From Variovorax gracilis (GTDB taxonomy: Bacteria > Pseudomonadota > Gammaproteobacteria > Burkholderiales > Burkholderiaceae_C): a DNA stretch of 64,000 nt. Shown here in pieces: positions 17,938-26,652 of the stretch; position 1 is the stretch's first letter; each line of letters opens with the position of its first letter. The stretch is from assembly GCF_030317115.1 (NCBI RefSeq), contig NZ_JASZYF010000004.1:248001-312000 (forward strand). Reading direction: 5' to 3'. The notes under the pieces were generated by a model that worked only from the letters and a program-made list of their open reading frames with translations, did no database searches and was not told the DNA's origin. Both the position numbers and the translations under genes were made by a program.

Positions 17938-20259
17938 CTAGGGCAATTCGCGGGCCGTCGACGGATCGGCGGTGGGAGGCAATGCGCCCTTCATGGTGCT
18001 GGGGCGCAGGGCTCGCGTGTCGCCCGGCGTGAGCGGCGGAGGCACCAGGCGCGTGCCCTCGATGCGGCGGTCCGGATTGGCGGCCGGCGGCAGCACAGGC
18101 GTGGGCTGCAACGGCTGCATGGCCTGCCCGGGCGGCGCCGCCGGCAGCACAGCGGACTCGTCCACGCTGCGCAGGAAGATGTTCTTCTCGGGTTGCGAGG
18201 TCTGCTGCAGGCCGCGGATGGCGTCGTAGCGATCGAGGGCGAGCTGGTCGCTGACGGCGTTGTCGCGCACCACCACCGGCCGCAGGAACACCATCAGGTT
18301 GGTCTTCTTGCGCGAGCGTGTCTCGCTCTTGAAGAAGTTGCCGATGATCGGGATGTCGCCAGCCAGCGGAACCTTCTCGGTGCCGCTCGAATACTCGTCC
18401 TGCAACAGGCCGCCGAGCACGATGATGTTGCCGTCGTCGACCACCACGTTCGATTCGATGCTGCGCTTGTTGGTGGTCGGGCCGTTCACGTTGTTGAGCG
18501 TCGACGCCTGGATGGTCGACACCTCCTGGAAGATCGACATCTTGACGGTGTTGCTCTCGTTGATCTGCGGCCGCACCCGCAGCGTCAGGCCGACGTCCTT
18601 GCGCTCGATGGTCTGGAACGGGTTGACCGAGCCGTTGGCGGCGCCCGTATTGGTGAACTGGCCCGTGAGGAAGGGCACGTTCTGGCCGATTACGATCTTG
18701 GCCTCCTCGTTGTCCAGCGTCAGCAGCGTGGGCGTCGACAGCACGTTGCCTTCGCCGTTGCTTTCGAGGAAGCGCGCGATGAAGCTGAGGATGTACTGGC
18801 CGCCGTACTTGGTTCCGATGCCGAAATTGATCCCGGTCGAGGGCCGCGTCGCGGTGTTGCCGGTCGCCAGGCCGACCGCGAGGTCGACGATGTTCTGGCC
18901 GCCCAGGCTGGAGTTGGTGCCGATGAAGCCGACATTCCGGTCGCCGCTGTTGCCGAGGCCGGTCTGCCACTGGATGCCGAACTCGGCCGCCTTGTCGGCA
19001 TTGACCTCCACGATCAGGCTCTCGACCAGCACCTGGGCGCGCTTGCCGTCGAGGCGATCGATCACGGCACGCATCTGCCGGTACTGCGGCTCGGGTGCCG
19101 TGATGATCAGCGAGTTGGTGGACGGGTCGGCCTGCACCTGGCCGCCGGTCGACGGCTGGTTGGCGTTGGCGTTGAGGGGCGCCGTCGCCGCCGAACTCGT
19201 CTGCGAGAGGCCGCTCTGCGTGGCGCTGAGTTGCTGCGATGCCTGTTGGGTAGTGCCGCCTCCCGTCCCCTGGAAGCCGCCCGTGCCGGAGAGGCCGCGT
19301 GCTTCGGCCGACATCGCCGCCCGCAGCGTGGCCGCGAGCTTGACCGCATCGGCGTTCTTCAGATAGACCACATAGACATTGCCGGCGGCGCCGTTGCCGC
19401 TGTCGATGGCCGGGCGGTCGAGCTTGTCGACCAGCGTGCGCACGAGCTGCGCGCGCGCCGGGTTCGCCGCACGCAGGATGAGCGCATTGCCGCGCGGCTC
19501 GGCGAGCAGCGTGGTGCGGAAGGACGAATCGACCGAGCCCGGCGTTGCGGCGCCTGCGGTCGTGCTCGCGCCGCCTTCCAGCAGGCGCGAAATCAGGGGC
19601 ACCATGTCGGTGGCGATCGAATGCTTGAGCGGGATCACTTCGATGTCCGAGGCGTTCGGCACGTCCAGCGCCGCCACGATTCGCGCGAGGCGGCGCATGT
19701 TCTCGGCGTAGTCGGTGATCACCAGGGAGTTGTTGCCCGGGTTCACGTTGATCGTGTTGTTGGGCGCGATCAGCGGACGCAGCACCGGCAGCAGGTTGTT
19801 GGCCGACTCGTAGTTGAGCTTGAAGATCTGCGTGACGATCTGGTTGCCGTTCACGCTCGACGCCGTGGGCGTCGAGGTGGTCACGGTGCTGCTCTGCAGC
19901 TTGGCGTCGGCTTCCGGCACCACCTTGTAGAGCCCTTCGGACTGCACCACCGCGAAGCCCTGGAGCCGCAGCGCCGCAGCGAACTGGTTGAAAGCCGCGT
20001 CGGGGGAGATGGCGCGATCGGTCTGCAGCGTGAGCGTGCCCTTGACACGCGGGTCGACGACCACGTCGCGGCCGGTCACGACCGCCATGGTGCGTGCGAC
20101 GGACTCGATCTCGGCGTTGGTGAAGTTCAGCGTGATCGGTTCGCCGCGCCGCACGGTCGTCTCCTGTGCGAAGGCGGAAGGAATGCAGGCCGCGATCAGG
20201 AACTGCGCCGCGAGCGCGATGGTTCCGATGCGAATGCCGGTCGAAGTCTTTGGCTTCAT
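17938..20259 (-). CDS. gspD: Type II secretion outer-membrane secretin GspD
   Basis: A 773-residue precursor with a Sec signal peptide (starts MKPKTSTGIRIGTIALAAQF, cleaved after FAQ). It has an N0 domain (ITLNFTNAEIESVARTMAV), N1-N3 repeats and a C-terminal secretin domain with VPFLTGQFTN, then LTLRVRPQIN and VPLAGDIPIIGNFF. A Gly/Ser/Gln-rich insertion (about residues 300-360) separates two N-domain repeats, as in other GspD. It forms the outer-membrane channel. The reading frame is open upstream as far as 21021, but the ATG at 20259 with its signal peptide is clearly right and sits two bases after gspN. Confidence 0.95.
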   Translation of the reverse strand: MKPKTSTGIRIGTIALAAQFLIAACIPSAFAQETTVRRGEPITLNFTNAEIESVARTMAVVTGRDVVVDPRVKGTLTLQTDRAISPDAAFNQFAAALRLQGFAVVQSEGLYKVVPEADAKLQSSTVTTSTPTASSVNGNQIVTQIFKLNYESANNLLPVLRPLIAPNNTINVNPGNNSLVITDYAENMRRLARIVAALDVPNASDIEVIPLKHSIATDMVPLISRLLEGGASTTAGAATPGSVDSSFRTTLLAEPRGNALILRAANPARAQLVRTLVDKLDRPAIDSGNGAAGNVYVVYLKNADAVKLAATLRAAMSAEARGLSGTGGFQGTGGGTTQQASQQLSATQSGLSQTSSAATAPLNANANQPSTGGQVQADPSTNSLIITAPEPQYRQMRAVIDRLDGKRAQVLVESLIVEVNADKAAEFGIQWQTGLGNSGDRNVGFIGTNSSLGGQNIVDLAVGLATGNTATRPSTGINFGIGTKYGGQYILSFIARFLESNGEGNVLSTPTLLTLDNEEAKIVIGQNVPFLTGQFTNTGAANGSVNPFQTIERKDVGLTLRVRPQINESNTVKMSIFQEVSTIQASTLNNVNGPTTNKRSIESNVVVDDGNIIVLGGLLQDEYSSGTEKVPLAGDIPIIGNFFKSETRSRKKTNLMVFLRPVVVRDNAVSDQLALDRYDAIRGLQQTSQPEKNIFLRSVDESAVLPAAPPGQAMQPLQPTPVLPPAANPDRRIEGTRLVPPPLTPGDTRALRPSTMKGALPPTADPSTARELP

Positions 20260-20261
20260 GG

Positions 20262-21065
20262 TCAACCCAGTGTGATGAGCGAGCGCGTTCCTTCGCGCCG
20301 CCCGATGATGTTCAACAAATTCGAAAGTGCGTCTTCCCGTCCCGGCGCGGCGCTGGCTTCGCCGTCGAAACGGAAGGCGACGCCATTCCAGCGGCCGCTG
20401 CCGCTGAGCTGCAGGCTGCTTCCGTCGCGCGTGGTCAGCAGGAGGGTCGGCGCAGCGCCTCCCTCGAGGGCAACGCGGTAGCTGCCCATCGGTTTCAAGG
20501 TCGAGAGACTGGAAGAAATGTCGGTGGCGTCGAGCGCCGCACGCCCTTCGAGCGCCAGTTGCGGACCATTCGAGCGCAGGACGAAGGCCTGGGTCGAGAT
20601 ATCCAGCACGCCTTCGAGCTTGAGCGTGTTCCATGGCGCGCCGAAGCCGGCGAGCATCGCGGCGGGCCAGCGAGACTGGCCGTCGCGCCATTCGAGCTCC
20701 ACGCCGCTCGCGCGCGGGCGGGCCTTGAACTCCAGCGGCCTGGCCGCGCAGCAGGAGAGATCGAGCGACGCCGTGACGCCGTCCCAGCTTGGCCGCAAGG
20801 TCCAGCCGAGCGTTCCCGGCAGCGAGATGGCCTCCGCGCCGCCTGCGCCGCTCGAGAACACGACACCGGACGATCCGGTCCAGACCGTTCCGCGTGCGTT
20901 GACCAGCTGCAGGTGGCCGTTGCTCCACCGGGCCAGGCCGGCGGCGAGCCACCGGGCCGGCGCATACAGCGCGAATGCCAGCGAGGCTCCGATGAATACG
21001 CCGAGCACGGCCCAGCGCCATGCGGTCTTGGCGGGAGCGTCGGGGCGGGGGGCGCGTCTTGCCAT
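20262..21065 (-). CDS. gspN: Type II secretion protein GspN
   Basis: A 267-residue protein with a short cytoplasmic N-terminus, one membrane anchor (WAVLGVFIGASLAFALYAPA, about 17-36) and a periplasmic domain with ARGTVWTGSSGVVF, LPGTLGWTLRP and LSGSGRWNGV repeats. These fit GspN, an accessory subunit present in many beta- and gammaproteobacterial systems and often dispensable. It lies between gspM (6 bases) and gspD (2 bases). Confidence 0.88.
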   Translation of the reverse strand: MARRAPRPDAPAKTAWRWAVLGVFIGASLAFALYAPARWLAAGLARWSNGHLQLVNARGTVWTGSSGVVFSSGAGGAEAISLPGTLGWTLRPSWDGVTASLDLSCCAARPLEFKARPRASGVELEWRDGQSRWPAAMLAGFGAPWNTLKLEGVLDISTQAFVLRSNGPQLALEGRAALDATDISSSLSTLKPMGSYRVALEGGAAPTLLLTTRDGSSLQLSGSGRWNGVAFRFDGEASAAPGREDALSNLLNIIGRREGTRSLITLG

Positions 21066-21071
21066 GGTGGA

Positions 21072-21647
21072 TCAGCGTGCCGGCAGGCTCATGACCACGG
21101 TGCCGTCCCAGCGCACGCGCGACGAATCACCCGTCGCCGCGGGCGCGGACGTGGCCGGGGAAGGAGAAGCGGACGGAGGAGGCGTGGCGCTCTGCGTGCT
21201 GCGGGTCAAGTGAACTTCGCGCGGAACGGCGCGCGCGTTGCTGCGAGCCTGTCCGAGCCATTGGGCGAGTGCGTCCGCTGGCGCTGCGCGCAGCGCGATG
21301 GTCACGCCCTCGCCGGCGCCCGCGGCTTGCATCTGGGCATTGGGGCCGAGGTTCTGCCGCACCGAGGTTTCGAGGCCGCGCATGGCGTCGTCCCGGCTCG
21401 CGCGCGGTTGGGATTGCAGGGCCTTGGCCTGCGTCTGCAGGCTGGTCATCCGCTGCAGCTGGACATCGAGCTGCGCGTGTTCGGCCGGGGCCGACGACAG
21501 CGTGCGCAGCGCCGGTGCCAGCGCCACCCACCAGAACAGCGCCAGCACGACGAGCGCGGCGGCGATGGCGATCATGCGTTGCTCGCGCGGTTCGAGTGCG
21601 GGCCACCAGGCCTGCCAGCGCGCCTTGAGCGAATCGAGCCCCTTCAT
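21072..21647 (-). CDS. gspM: Type II secretion protein GspM
   Basis: A 191-residue inner-membrane protein with the typical GspM layout: a short cytoplasmic segment (KARWQAWWPALEPREQRM), one membrane helix (IAIAAALVVLALFWWVALA, about 25-43) and a periplasmic ferredoxin-like domain. GspM pairs with GspL in the assembly platform. Its start overlaps the gspL stop by four bases (ATGA). The periplasmic linker near the C-terminus is rich in Pro, Ala and Ser. Confidence 0.9.
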   Translation of the reverse strand: MKGLDSLKARWQAWWPALEPREQRMIAIAAALVVLALFWWVALAPALRTLSSAPAEHAQLDVQLQRMTSLQTQAKALQSQPRASRDDAMRGLETSVRQNLGPNAQMQAAGAGEGVTIALRAAPADALAQWLGQARSNARAVPREVHLTRSTQSATPPPSASPSPATSAPAATGDSSRVRWDGTVVMSLPAR

Positions 21648-22855
21648 CGCGCTGCCTCCGTCGCCTGCACGAGCAGCAGATCGCCTTCGCTGCGGGCGCT
21701 GTAGCCGCGCGACGCCATGGCGGTGGTCACGTTGCCGAGTTCAGCGGCTTGCAGGCCGAGGCCGCGCAGTCGCAACTGGCCGGCGCTGAAATCGATGGCG
21801 GTGGGCGCGCGGCCGCGCGGGAGGCTCGCGGCCAGCGCACCGAGCATCGGTTCGAGGTCGCTGGCCGTGACGCCGCCGGTGGCCTGCTGCAACGCGGCGA
21901 CTTCCCGCTGCATCTGGAGCGGCGCGTCCACCACCAGTTGCACCGAGGGGAAAGTCTGCGTGAGCACATTGCGTATCGCGCTGCGTTTGGCGTCGAGCGC
22001 ATTGCGCTCCTTCCAGGCCCACGCGTTGAGACCGATGAGCTGCGCCAGCACCAGGACCACGGCGCCCCATCGGGCGGCGCGCCACTGCGGCCCGTGCCAC
22101 AGCGCCCGCGAGATCGCGACGAACTTCTTGCTGGCGCGGGCGCGGCCGGTGGAGGCGAGGTCGAACTGCGCGAGGTCCCACGGCGACTCGCTCGCCTGGC
22201 GCCAGCGCTCCGCCGGCTTGACGATCGGTACGCGATAGCCGAGCACGCTTTCCGCCAGCTCGGCGACCGCGGGCTCGGCCAGCGCATGGGTGTCCGGGGG
22301 GAGGTTGCCGGCCAGGGCGAGGCCGGCGCTGTCGAGCGGCAGCATCGCGACGCCGTCGGCGCCGCTGACTACGCACAGCGCTGCGCCGGGCTCGCCGATG
22401 GCAAAGACCATCGGTGGGGCTCCGGTCGGCTGCGGTGCGAACTCGGGAATGATCCGCGTGACGCGGCGTCCCGCGGATTCGAGCGCCTGAACGGCGCTGC
22501 GCAGCCAGATGCGGTTGCACGCCGCCACCCAGACGGGAACGCCCACGCGGGCACCGGGCTCCAGCGCGAAGTGCAGGGATTCGGGATCGTCGAGCAGGCG
22601 GTCTTCGAGCAGGCCGCTGAGCACCGAGCGAAGGCGCACCGCGCCGCTCATGCTGCCCTGGGGCAAGGTGACCTGGTGCCACGACAGTGCGCCGGCGGGC
22701 ACGCCAAGGATGATTTCATCGCCCGAGGGCAGGAGCGCAGGCGGCGCGCTCCCCTGCGAACGCAGCTTGCGGCCGTCGCCGGACCACGCCGCCCAGCCGT
22801 ATTCGGCGGTGGCCGAACCGGGTGTGAGAGGAATGGTTACAAGCAGCAAGGCCAT
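21644..22855 (-). CDS. gspL: Type II secretion protein GspL
   Basis: A 403-residue protein. The cytoplasmic actin-like domain (1-250) recruits GspE and contains LSWHQVTLPQG and a typical WDLAQFDL block. One membrane helix near residue 265-285 (WGAVVLVLAQLIGLNAWAW) leads to a periplasmic ferredoxin-like domain. It is separated from gspK by 131 bases, the only sizeable gap in the operon, which holds a repeat and a possible promoter. Confidence 0.9.
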   Translation of the reverse strand: MALLLVTIPLTPGSATAEYGWAAWSGDGRKLRSQGSAPPALLPSGDEIILGVPAGALSWHQVTLPQGSMSGAVRLRSVLSGLLEDRLLDDPESLHFALEPGARVGVPVWVAACNRIWLRSAVQALESAGRRVTRIIPEFAPQPTGAPPMVFAIGEPGAALCVVSGADGVAMLPLDSAGLALAGNLPPDTHALAEPAVAELAESVLGYRVPIVKPAERWRQASESPWDLAQFDLASTGRARASKKFVAISRALWHGPQWRAARWGAVVLVLAQLIGLNAWAWKERNALDAKRSAIRNVLTQTFPSVQLVVDAPLQMQREVAALQQATGGVTASDLEPMLGALAASLPRGRAPTAIDFSAGQLRLRGLGLQAAELGNVTTAMASRGYSARSEGDLLLVQATEAAR

Positions 22856-22894
22856 GGAGAAAACAAAAGGATCACTATTGTAGAAGTGGGGTCA

Positions 22895-22965
22895 TTGCAG
22901 GCGCTACAGATTTGATAGCGTCTCACGCTGATGCTACGGGCGCCGCGCTAATTTTTGATCCGTTT
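22895..22965. repeat. Degenerate Comamonadaceae-type intergenic repeat between gspK and gspL
   Basis: The gap between gspK and gspL contains GATTTGATAGCG, then a short spacer with ACGGGCGCC and CTAATTTTTGATC. The TTTGATAGC ... TTTTTGATC arrangement resembles a common dispersed intergenic element of Acidovorax/Variovorax relatives as I remember it. On the minus strand TACAAT at about 22876-22881 could be a -10 for gspL, but no good -35 is visible. Confidence 0.4.
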
Positions 22966-22986
22966 GGGCTGGCGGCGGTCTCGCGG

Positions 22987-24084
22987 TCAGGATTTGGGCG
23001 GCACCTCCGTGGCGCCTGCGCCACGCTCTCTCCAGACGATACGGACCTCGATGCCGTTGCGCTGCAACAGGGTGTGCTCGTCCACCCAGGCGCTTTGGAG
23101 ACGCAGCCGTGCGTGGACGTCGAAATAGCTGGTGGAGATGCTGTGCTGGCCCTCGGAGAACTGCGCCGTGTTCTGCTGGACCAGCGCAGTGGCGTCGGCG
23201 AGGCTGCGGAAGTAGCTCCTTGCCCGCCGCTCGACCAGTCGTTTGGCGCTTGCGAGGTCCAGTTTCGGGACGCTCGCGTAGATGGCTTCGGCGCTGGCCG
23301 TGTTGATGTTCAGCTTCGTGCCGCCCACTGGCAGGACGGTCACATAGGGTTCCAGAGCCGCCGTGGTAGTCGGGGACAGGCCGAGCCAGACGAGTTGGGC
23401 GGTGTGCTGAGGTACCAAGGGGCCGGTGGCCGACGTGGAGGTGTCGGTTTCCATCGTTGTCGTGGTTGTCGTGGTTGTCGTCGGCACCGGAGTGACGGGC
23501 GTCGCGCCCGTGCTTCCCGTCGTGCCGGTCGTCCCGGCGGTGGCTGGCACGCTGACCGTGGCGGGAAGCGCCTTCTGCAGGTTGCTGACCATCAGCGGGA
23601 CCTCCTGGGCAGGCAGGCCCAGCAGGGCGAAGAGCTTGGTGAAGGCTTCGACGGCCGACGTCACCGGCTTGCCGCCCTCTACCAGGTTCATCACGTTGAG
23701 CTTGGATTGGGCATCGACGATCCGTCCCGAAAGAAAGGCGTCGGGCAGCCCCTCGAGCGCGTCGCTGGCGATGTTCTTGTCGGCGGCGAGAAAGCTGGTC
23801 AGCTTGGCTTCCGCCAACGGAATGGCCCATGGTTCGGCCAGATGGTCGGCCCCGCCGGTGACGGCGTTGGCACGGGCGTCTTCCCGCAGGATCAGGCGGG
23901 ACCAGTCGAGCGCTCCGATCAGGATCCAGCCCGATTGCACCCGGGCCCGCTCGGCCCCTTCGACCTCCGTCGCGCGCCATTGCTGCCAGAGAGCTGCCGC
24001 CGCGAAGGTCGCGACGAGCGTGACGGTCAGCATGGCGGTCAGCAGTGCGGCGCCGAGTTGACGCTTTCCGACGGGGATGGGCAT
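22987..24084 (-). CDS. gspK: Type II secretion minor pseudopilin GspK
   Basis: A 365-residue minor pseudopilin. It has a prepilin-like N-terminus (MPIPVGKRQLGAALLTAML, then LVATFAAAALWQQW), the large globular domain and the helix-hairpin-helix-like NINTASAEAIYASVPKLD block. In the middle is a low-complexity segment of about 45 residues rich in Thr, including a run of nine Thr, encoded partly by a 9-bp tandem repeat. A GTG at 24096, overlapping the gspJ stop as GTGA, is an alternative start that would add four residues. GspK caps the pseudopilus tip with GspI and GspJ. Confidence 0.9.
   Translation of the reverse strand: MPIPVGKRQLGAALLTAMLTVTLVATFAAAALWQQWRATEVEGAERARVQSGWILIGALDWSRLILREDARANAVTGGADHLAEPWAIPLAEAKLTSFLAADKNIASDALEGLPDAFLSGRIVDAQSKLNVMNLVEGGKPVTSAVEAFTKLFALLGLPAQEVPLMVSNLQKALPATVSVPATAGTTGTTGSTGATPVTPVPTTTTTTTTTMETDTSTSATGPLVPQHTAQLVWLGLSPTTTAALEPYVTVLPVGGTKLNINTASAEAIYASVPKLDLASAKRLVERRARSYFRSLADATALVQQNTAQFSEGQHSISTSYFDVHARLRLQSAWVDEHTLLQRNGIEVRIVWRERGAGATEVPPKS
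23456..23482. repeat. Three copies of a 9-bp tandem repeat inside gspK
   Basis: GTTGTCGTG occurs twice in a row, followed by GTTGTCGTC. It reads in frame as part of a Thr run on the minus strand, so gain or loss of a unit would change the protein by three residues without a frameshift. Confidence 0.8.
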
Positions 24085-24092
24085 GCGGTGCT

Positions 24093-24740
24093 TCACGTCT
24101 TGGGCACCGTCACCGAGGGCCGCACCCAATCGCGCGTGATCAGGCCTGCGAGCGCCGGGCCGGGCGGCAGGCTCAGCACCAGCCGCACGCCGTCCGGCAA
24201 TGGCGTGCTGGTTCCCAGCGCTTCGGCACTGACGGCGGGCGCCCAGTTGTTGTTGCGGAAGTAATAGATCTGCCAGCCGTCGGCCGGCATCAGGTCGACC
24301 TCGGCGTCGCGTGCCTCGTTGCTGCCGTCCTCCGCCCACGCGGCGGCACGGTCCCAGGCCTGCTGCCACTCCGCGCGCGTGCTGAAGCCGGGTGACTGCC
24401 AACGGCGCCAATGCGTGCCGGCGGCAGCGTCGGTGCGCAGGGTCCAGGCCACCACATAAACGCGCGGCGTGCCGCCGTCCGTGCTGCGCCGGGTGAGTCT
24501 CAGCACTCGACCGTTCCAGTCCATCGGGCGGGTCTGCGACAGCGCCACCGTGGCGTCGAGATCGGCGCCCCATTGCGACAACGCGGTCTGCAGCGTCAGG
24601 ACGGCGTCGCCGCGCTCGCGGTTCTGGGCCTGCGCGCGCGCCATGCCGTCGAGTCCGCGCCAGCTCATCAGCGCGAGCAGCGCCATGACCGAGATTGCGA
24701 CCAGCAATTCGATCAGCGTGAAGCCGTGTGCCCTGCGCAT
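24093..24740 (-). CDS. gspJ: Type II secretion minor pseudopilin GspJ
   Basis: A 215-residue prepilin-like protein. The N-terminus MRRAHGFTLIELLVAISVMA has the type IV prepilin peptidase site (Gly6/Phe7) with Glu at +5 and a hydrophobic helix. The mature domain contains the Trp-rich blocks typical of GspJ (WRGLDGMARA, WGADLDATVA, then YYFRNNNWAPA). Its start meets the gspI stop within one base. It forms the pseudopilus tip complex with GspI and GspK. Confidence 0.93.
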   Translation of the reverse strand: MRRAHGFTLIELLVAISVMALLALMSWRGLDGMARAQAQNRERGDAVLTLQTALSQWGADLDATVALSQTRPMDWNGRVLRLTRRSTDGGTPRVYVVAWTLRTDAAAGTHWRRWQSPGFSTRAEWQQAWDRAAAWAEDGSNEARDAEVDLMPADGWQIYYFRNNNWAPAVSAEALGTSTPLPDGVRLVLSLPPGPALAGLITRDWVRPSVTVPKT

Positions 24741-25114
24741 CAGTAGCGGCCCACCACGGTGGAAAGCCGCAGCACCGGCGCCTCGTCGGCGTCGCGGACC
24801 TGGACGTCGACGCGGCGGAAGTTGGGGTTCAAGGTAGGCGTGGTCGAAACCGTGACGCCGAAGTTCACATTGGCCTGTGTGCAGATCAGGCCCGCATCAC
24901 CGACGGCGGGAAGCTGCCGCGCCAGCCGGGCCTTGATCAGTTCGTTCTCCGCGCACATCTGGGCCAGCATCACGTCGGACTGCCGCTGCGCGTTGCGCGT
25001 GAGCGCCATCGTCGCCTGCGTGCCGGCCATCAGGGCGATGGCGACGATGCCCAGGGCGACCAGCACCTCGATCAGCGTGAAGCCGAGCACGGCGCTGCGG
25101 CGTTGCCGATTCAT
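24740..25114 (-). CDS. gspI: Type II secretion minor pseudopilin GspI
   Basis: A 124-residue prepilin-like protein starting MNRQRRSAVLGFTLIEVLVALGIV, with Gly11/Phe12 as the processing site and Glu at +5. It then has MAGTQATMALTRNAQRQSD, typical of GspI. The ATG at 25114 overlaps the gspH stop as ATGA; the frame is open further upstream but only this start gives a proper prepilin leader. It joins GspJ and GspK at the tip of the pseudopilus. Confidence 0.93.
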   Translation of the reverse strand: MNRQRRSAVLGFTLIEVLVALGIVAIALMAGTQATMALTRNAQRQSDVMLAQMCAENELIKARLARQLPAVGDAGLICTQANVNFGVTVSTTPTLNPNFRRVDVQVRDADEAPVLRLSTVVGRY

Positions 25115-25614
25115 GGCGATACCACCGCGAAAGGACGCAGCCCGTCGGTGCCGATGCGCAGGCTGCGGCTCGGAGGACCATCGGCGGTGATCAGCACCTG
25201 TTGCGCCGCGATGATCGGATCGGGGCCCAACTGCAGTGCCGGCACGGCGGTGCCTTCTGCGCTCATCGGCTGGGCCGTGATGCCGCTGGCGAGCCATGCA
25301 GTGGGGAGCGAATCGGATGGCAGCCCATCGAAGATGAAATTGCCGGGCCCATCCGGCGTGGGGCGCCAGCGGACCGCGACGCCAGCGGCGCGCGATTGCG
25401 CGCGCGCAGCTTCGAGCAGGGCGGCGAGCCGCTCCGCTTCGCGGTCGAGCGTAGCCTGGCCGGAATCCCGCATCGCCATCCCGACCCCGGCCGTGGCCAG
25501 GGCAATGATCGCGATCACGACCAGCAGTTCGAGCAGCGTGAACCCGCCAGTCCAGCGGCGGGCGGTTTCAGGTGGACGGCAGCGCGCCTTACTGCCAGCT
25601 GCCGATATCGGCAT
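25111..25614 (-). CDS. gspH: Type II secretion minor pseudopilin GspH
   Basis: A 167-residue minor pseudopilin with processing motif GGFTLLELLVVIAIIA about 24 residues from the chosen start. The leader (MPISAAGSKARCRPPETARR) is long for a prepilin, and the gene overlaps the end of gspG by 26 bases; no other start codon lies between this ATG and the processing site. An in-frame ATG at 25662 would overlap even further. The mature domain has FDGLPSD and the C-terminal LRIGTDGLRPFAV typical of GspH. Confidence 0.85.
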   Translation of the reverse strand: MPISAAGSKARCRPPETARRWTGGFTLLELLVVIAIIALATAGVGMAMRDSGQATLDREAERLAALLEAARAQSRAAGVAVRWRPTPDGPGNFIFDGLPSDSLPTAWLASGITAQPMSAEGTAVPALQLGPDPIIAAQQVLITADGPPSRSLRIGTDGLRPFAVVSP

Positions 25615-26029
25615 TCTTGCCTTCGCCGCCAGGCTGGCCGTCGGCGCCGAGCGAAAGCACATCGATCTCGCCCTTGATGCCCGGGTTCATGTACTGGTAC
25701 GGGCGGCCCCACGGGTCGTTCGGGAGCTTTTCGACGTAGGGCTTCCAGTTGGGCGCTGCCGGGCCGGCCGTCGGCCGGGTGAGCAGCGCCTGCAGGCCCT
25801 GCTCGCTCGTGGGGTAGCGCTGGTTGTCCAGCCGGTAGAGCTTGAGCGCCTGCATGAGGTTGTTGACGTCGGTCTTGGCCGCCGTCACGCGGGCATCGTC
25901 CGCGCGCTCGATGACGTTCGGCACGATCAGCGCCGCGAGCACGCCGATGATCACCAGGACGACCATCAGCTCGATCAGGGTGAAGCCGCGCTGCAGCGTG
26001 CGCGTGAGGGAACGGTGGGAAAGGGGCAT
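25589..26029 (-). CDS. gspG: Type II secretion major pseudopilin GspG
   Basis: A 146-residue major pseudopilin and first gene of the minus-strand gsp operon. The prepilin site RGFTLIELMVVLVIIG follows a 14-residue leader. The C-terminal domain has the family hallmarks RYPTSEQGLQALLTRP, DPWGRPYQYMNPG and DVLSLGADGQPGGEG, including the calcium-site loop. The start region faces the divergent gspC across only 65 bases, so the two units probably share regulatory DNA. Confidence 0.96.
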   Translation of the reverse strand: MPLSHRSLTRTLQRGFTLIELMVVLVIIGVLAALIVPNVIERADDARVTAAKTDVNNLMQALKLYRLDNQRYPTSEQGLQALLTRPTAGPAAPNWKPYVEKLPNDPWGRPYQYMNPGIKGEIDVLSLGADGQPGGEGKNADIGSWQ

Positions 26030-26094
26030 GAAAGGTGTGGTGAGAGCGTCGGGAGGCAGCGCGTGCCGCGTTCACTGAATGATAATCCGACCCC

Positions 26095-26646
26095 ATGTCA
26101 GTTCCCTACGCTCCTGCCCGCTGGCCCGTGGCCACGGCGACGACAGGTCTCTGGGCCCTTGCGGCCGCGAGCATCGTGTTCTGGGGGCTGAGACTGGCTG
26201 CGCCTTCCGACGCCGTGGCGCCGCCCCCGGTGGCCAGCGCGCCTCAGGCGGTCGATCCGGCCGCCGTCGCCCAGGTACTGGGCGCCGTGTCGACGCCGGC
26301 CGCTGTGGTGGCCGCGCCCGAAGCCGCGAGCCGGTTCGCGCTGCTCGGCGTGGTGGCGGACAGTGATGGGCAGGGCGCCGCACTGATTGCCGTCGACGGC
26401 AAGCCGGCGAAGCCGTTCCGGGTCGGTGCCAAGGTCGAGGAAGGCTATGTGCTTCAGTCGGTCACGACGCGCGCCGCATCCTTCGGCGCCAGTGCGAATT
26501 CTGCGTCGGCGTTCACCTTGCAGTTGCCGACGCGGCCGCTGGCGGTGATGACGCCGCCTGCCGTGCCTTCGCCGCCGCCGGTCATTGCGCCGGCCGCACC
26601 AGGCGCACCAGGCGCACCAGGCGCGCCAGCAGCGCCGCTGCGCTGA
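26095..26646 (+). CDS. gspC: Type II secretion protein GspC, short form without PDZ
   Basis: A 183-residue inner-membrane protein divergent from the gsp operon. It has one N-terminal membrane helix (TTGLWALAAASIVFWGLRLA, about 16-35), a linker, and the homology region (FALLGVVADSDGQGAALIAV, then PFRVGAKVEEGYVLQSV, about 83-130) that contacts GspD. The C-terminus is a Pro/Ala/Gly tail rather than a PDZ or coiled-coil domain. A possible -10 GATAAT at 26081-26086 lies only eight bases before the ATG, so the transcript may have almost no leader. Confidence 0.87.
   Translation: MSVPYAPARWPVATATTGLWALAAASIVFWGLRLAAPSDAVAPPPVASAPQAVDPAAVAQVLGAVSTPAAVVAAPEAASRFALLGVVADSDGQGAALIAVDGKPAKPFRVGAKVEEGYVLQSVTTRAASFGASANSASAFTLQLPTRPLAVMTPPAVPSPPPVIAPAAPGAPGAPGAPAAPLR
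26596..26622. repeat. Three perfect 9-bp tandem repeats at the gspC 3' end
   Basis: GCACCAGGC is repeated three times without mismatch and encodes Ala-Pro-Gly units in the GspC tail. The repeat is in frame, so length variation would alter only the tail. Confidence 0.85.
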
Positions 26647-26652
26647 CTGTCT

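Noticed and set aside
16645..20481. Plus-strand reading frame of 1278 codons across gspE and gspD
   Set aside because: Antisense shadow of two clear type II secretion genes; no family features.
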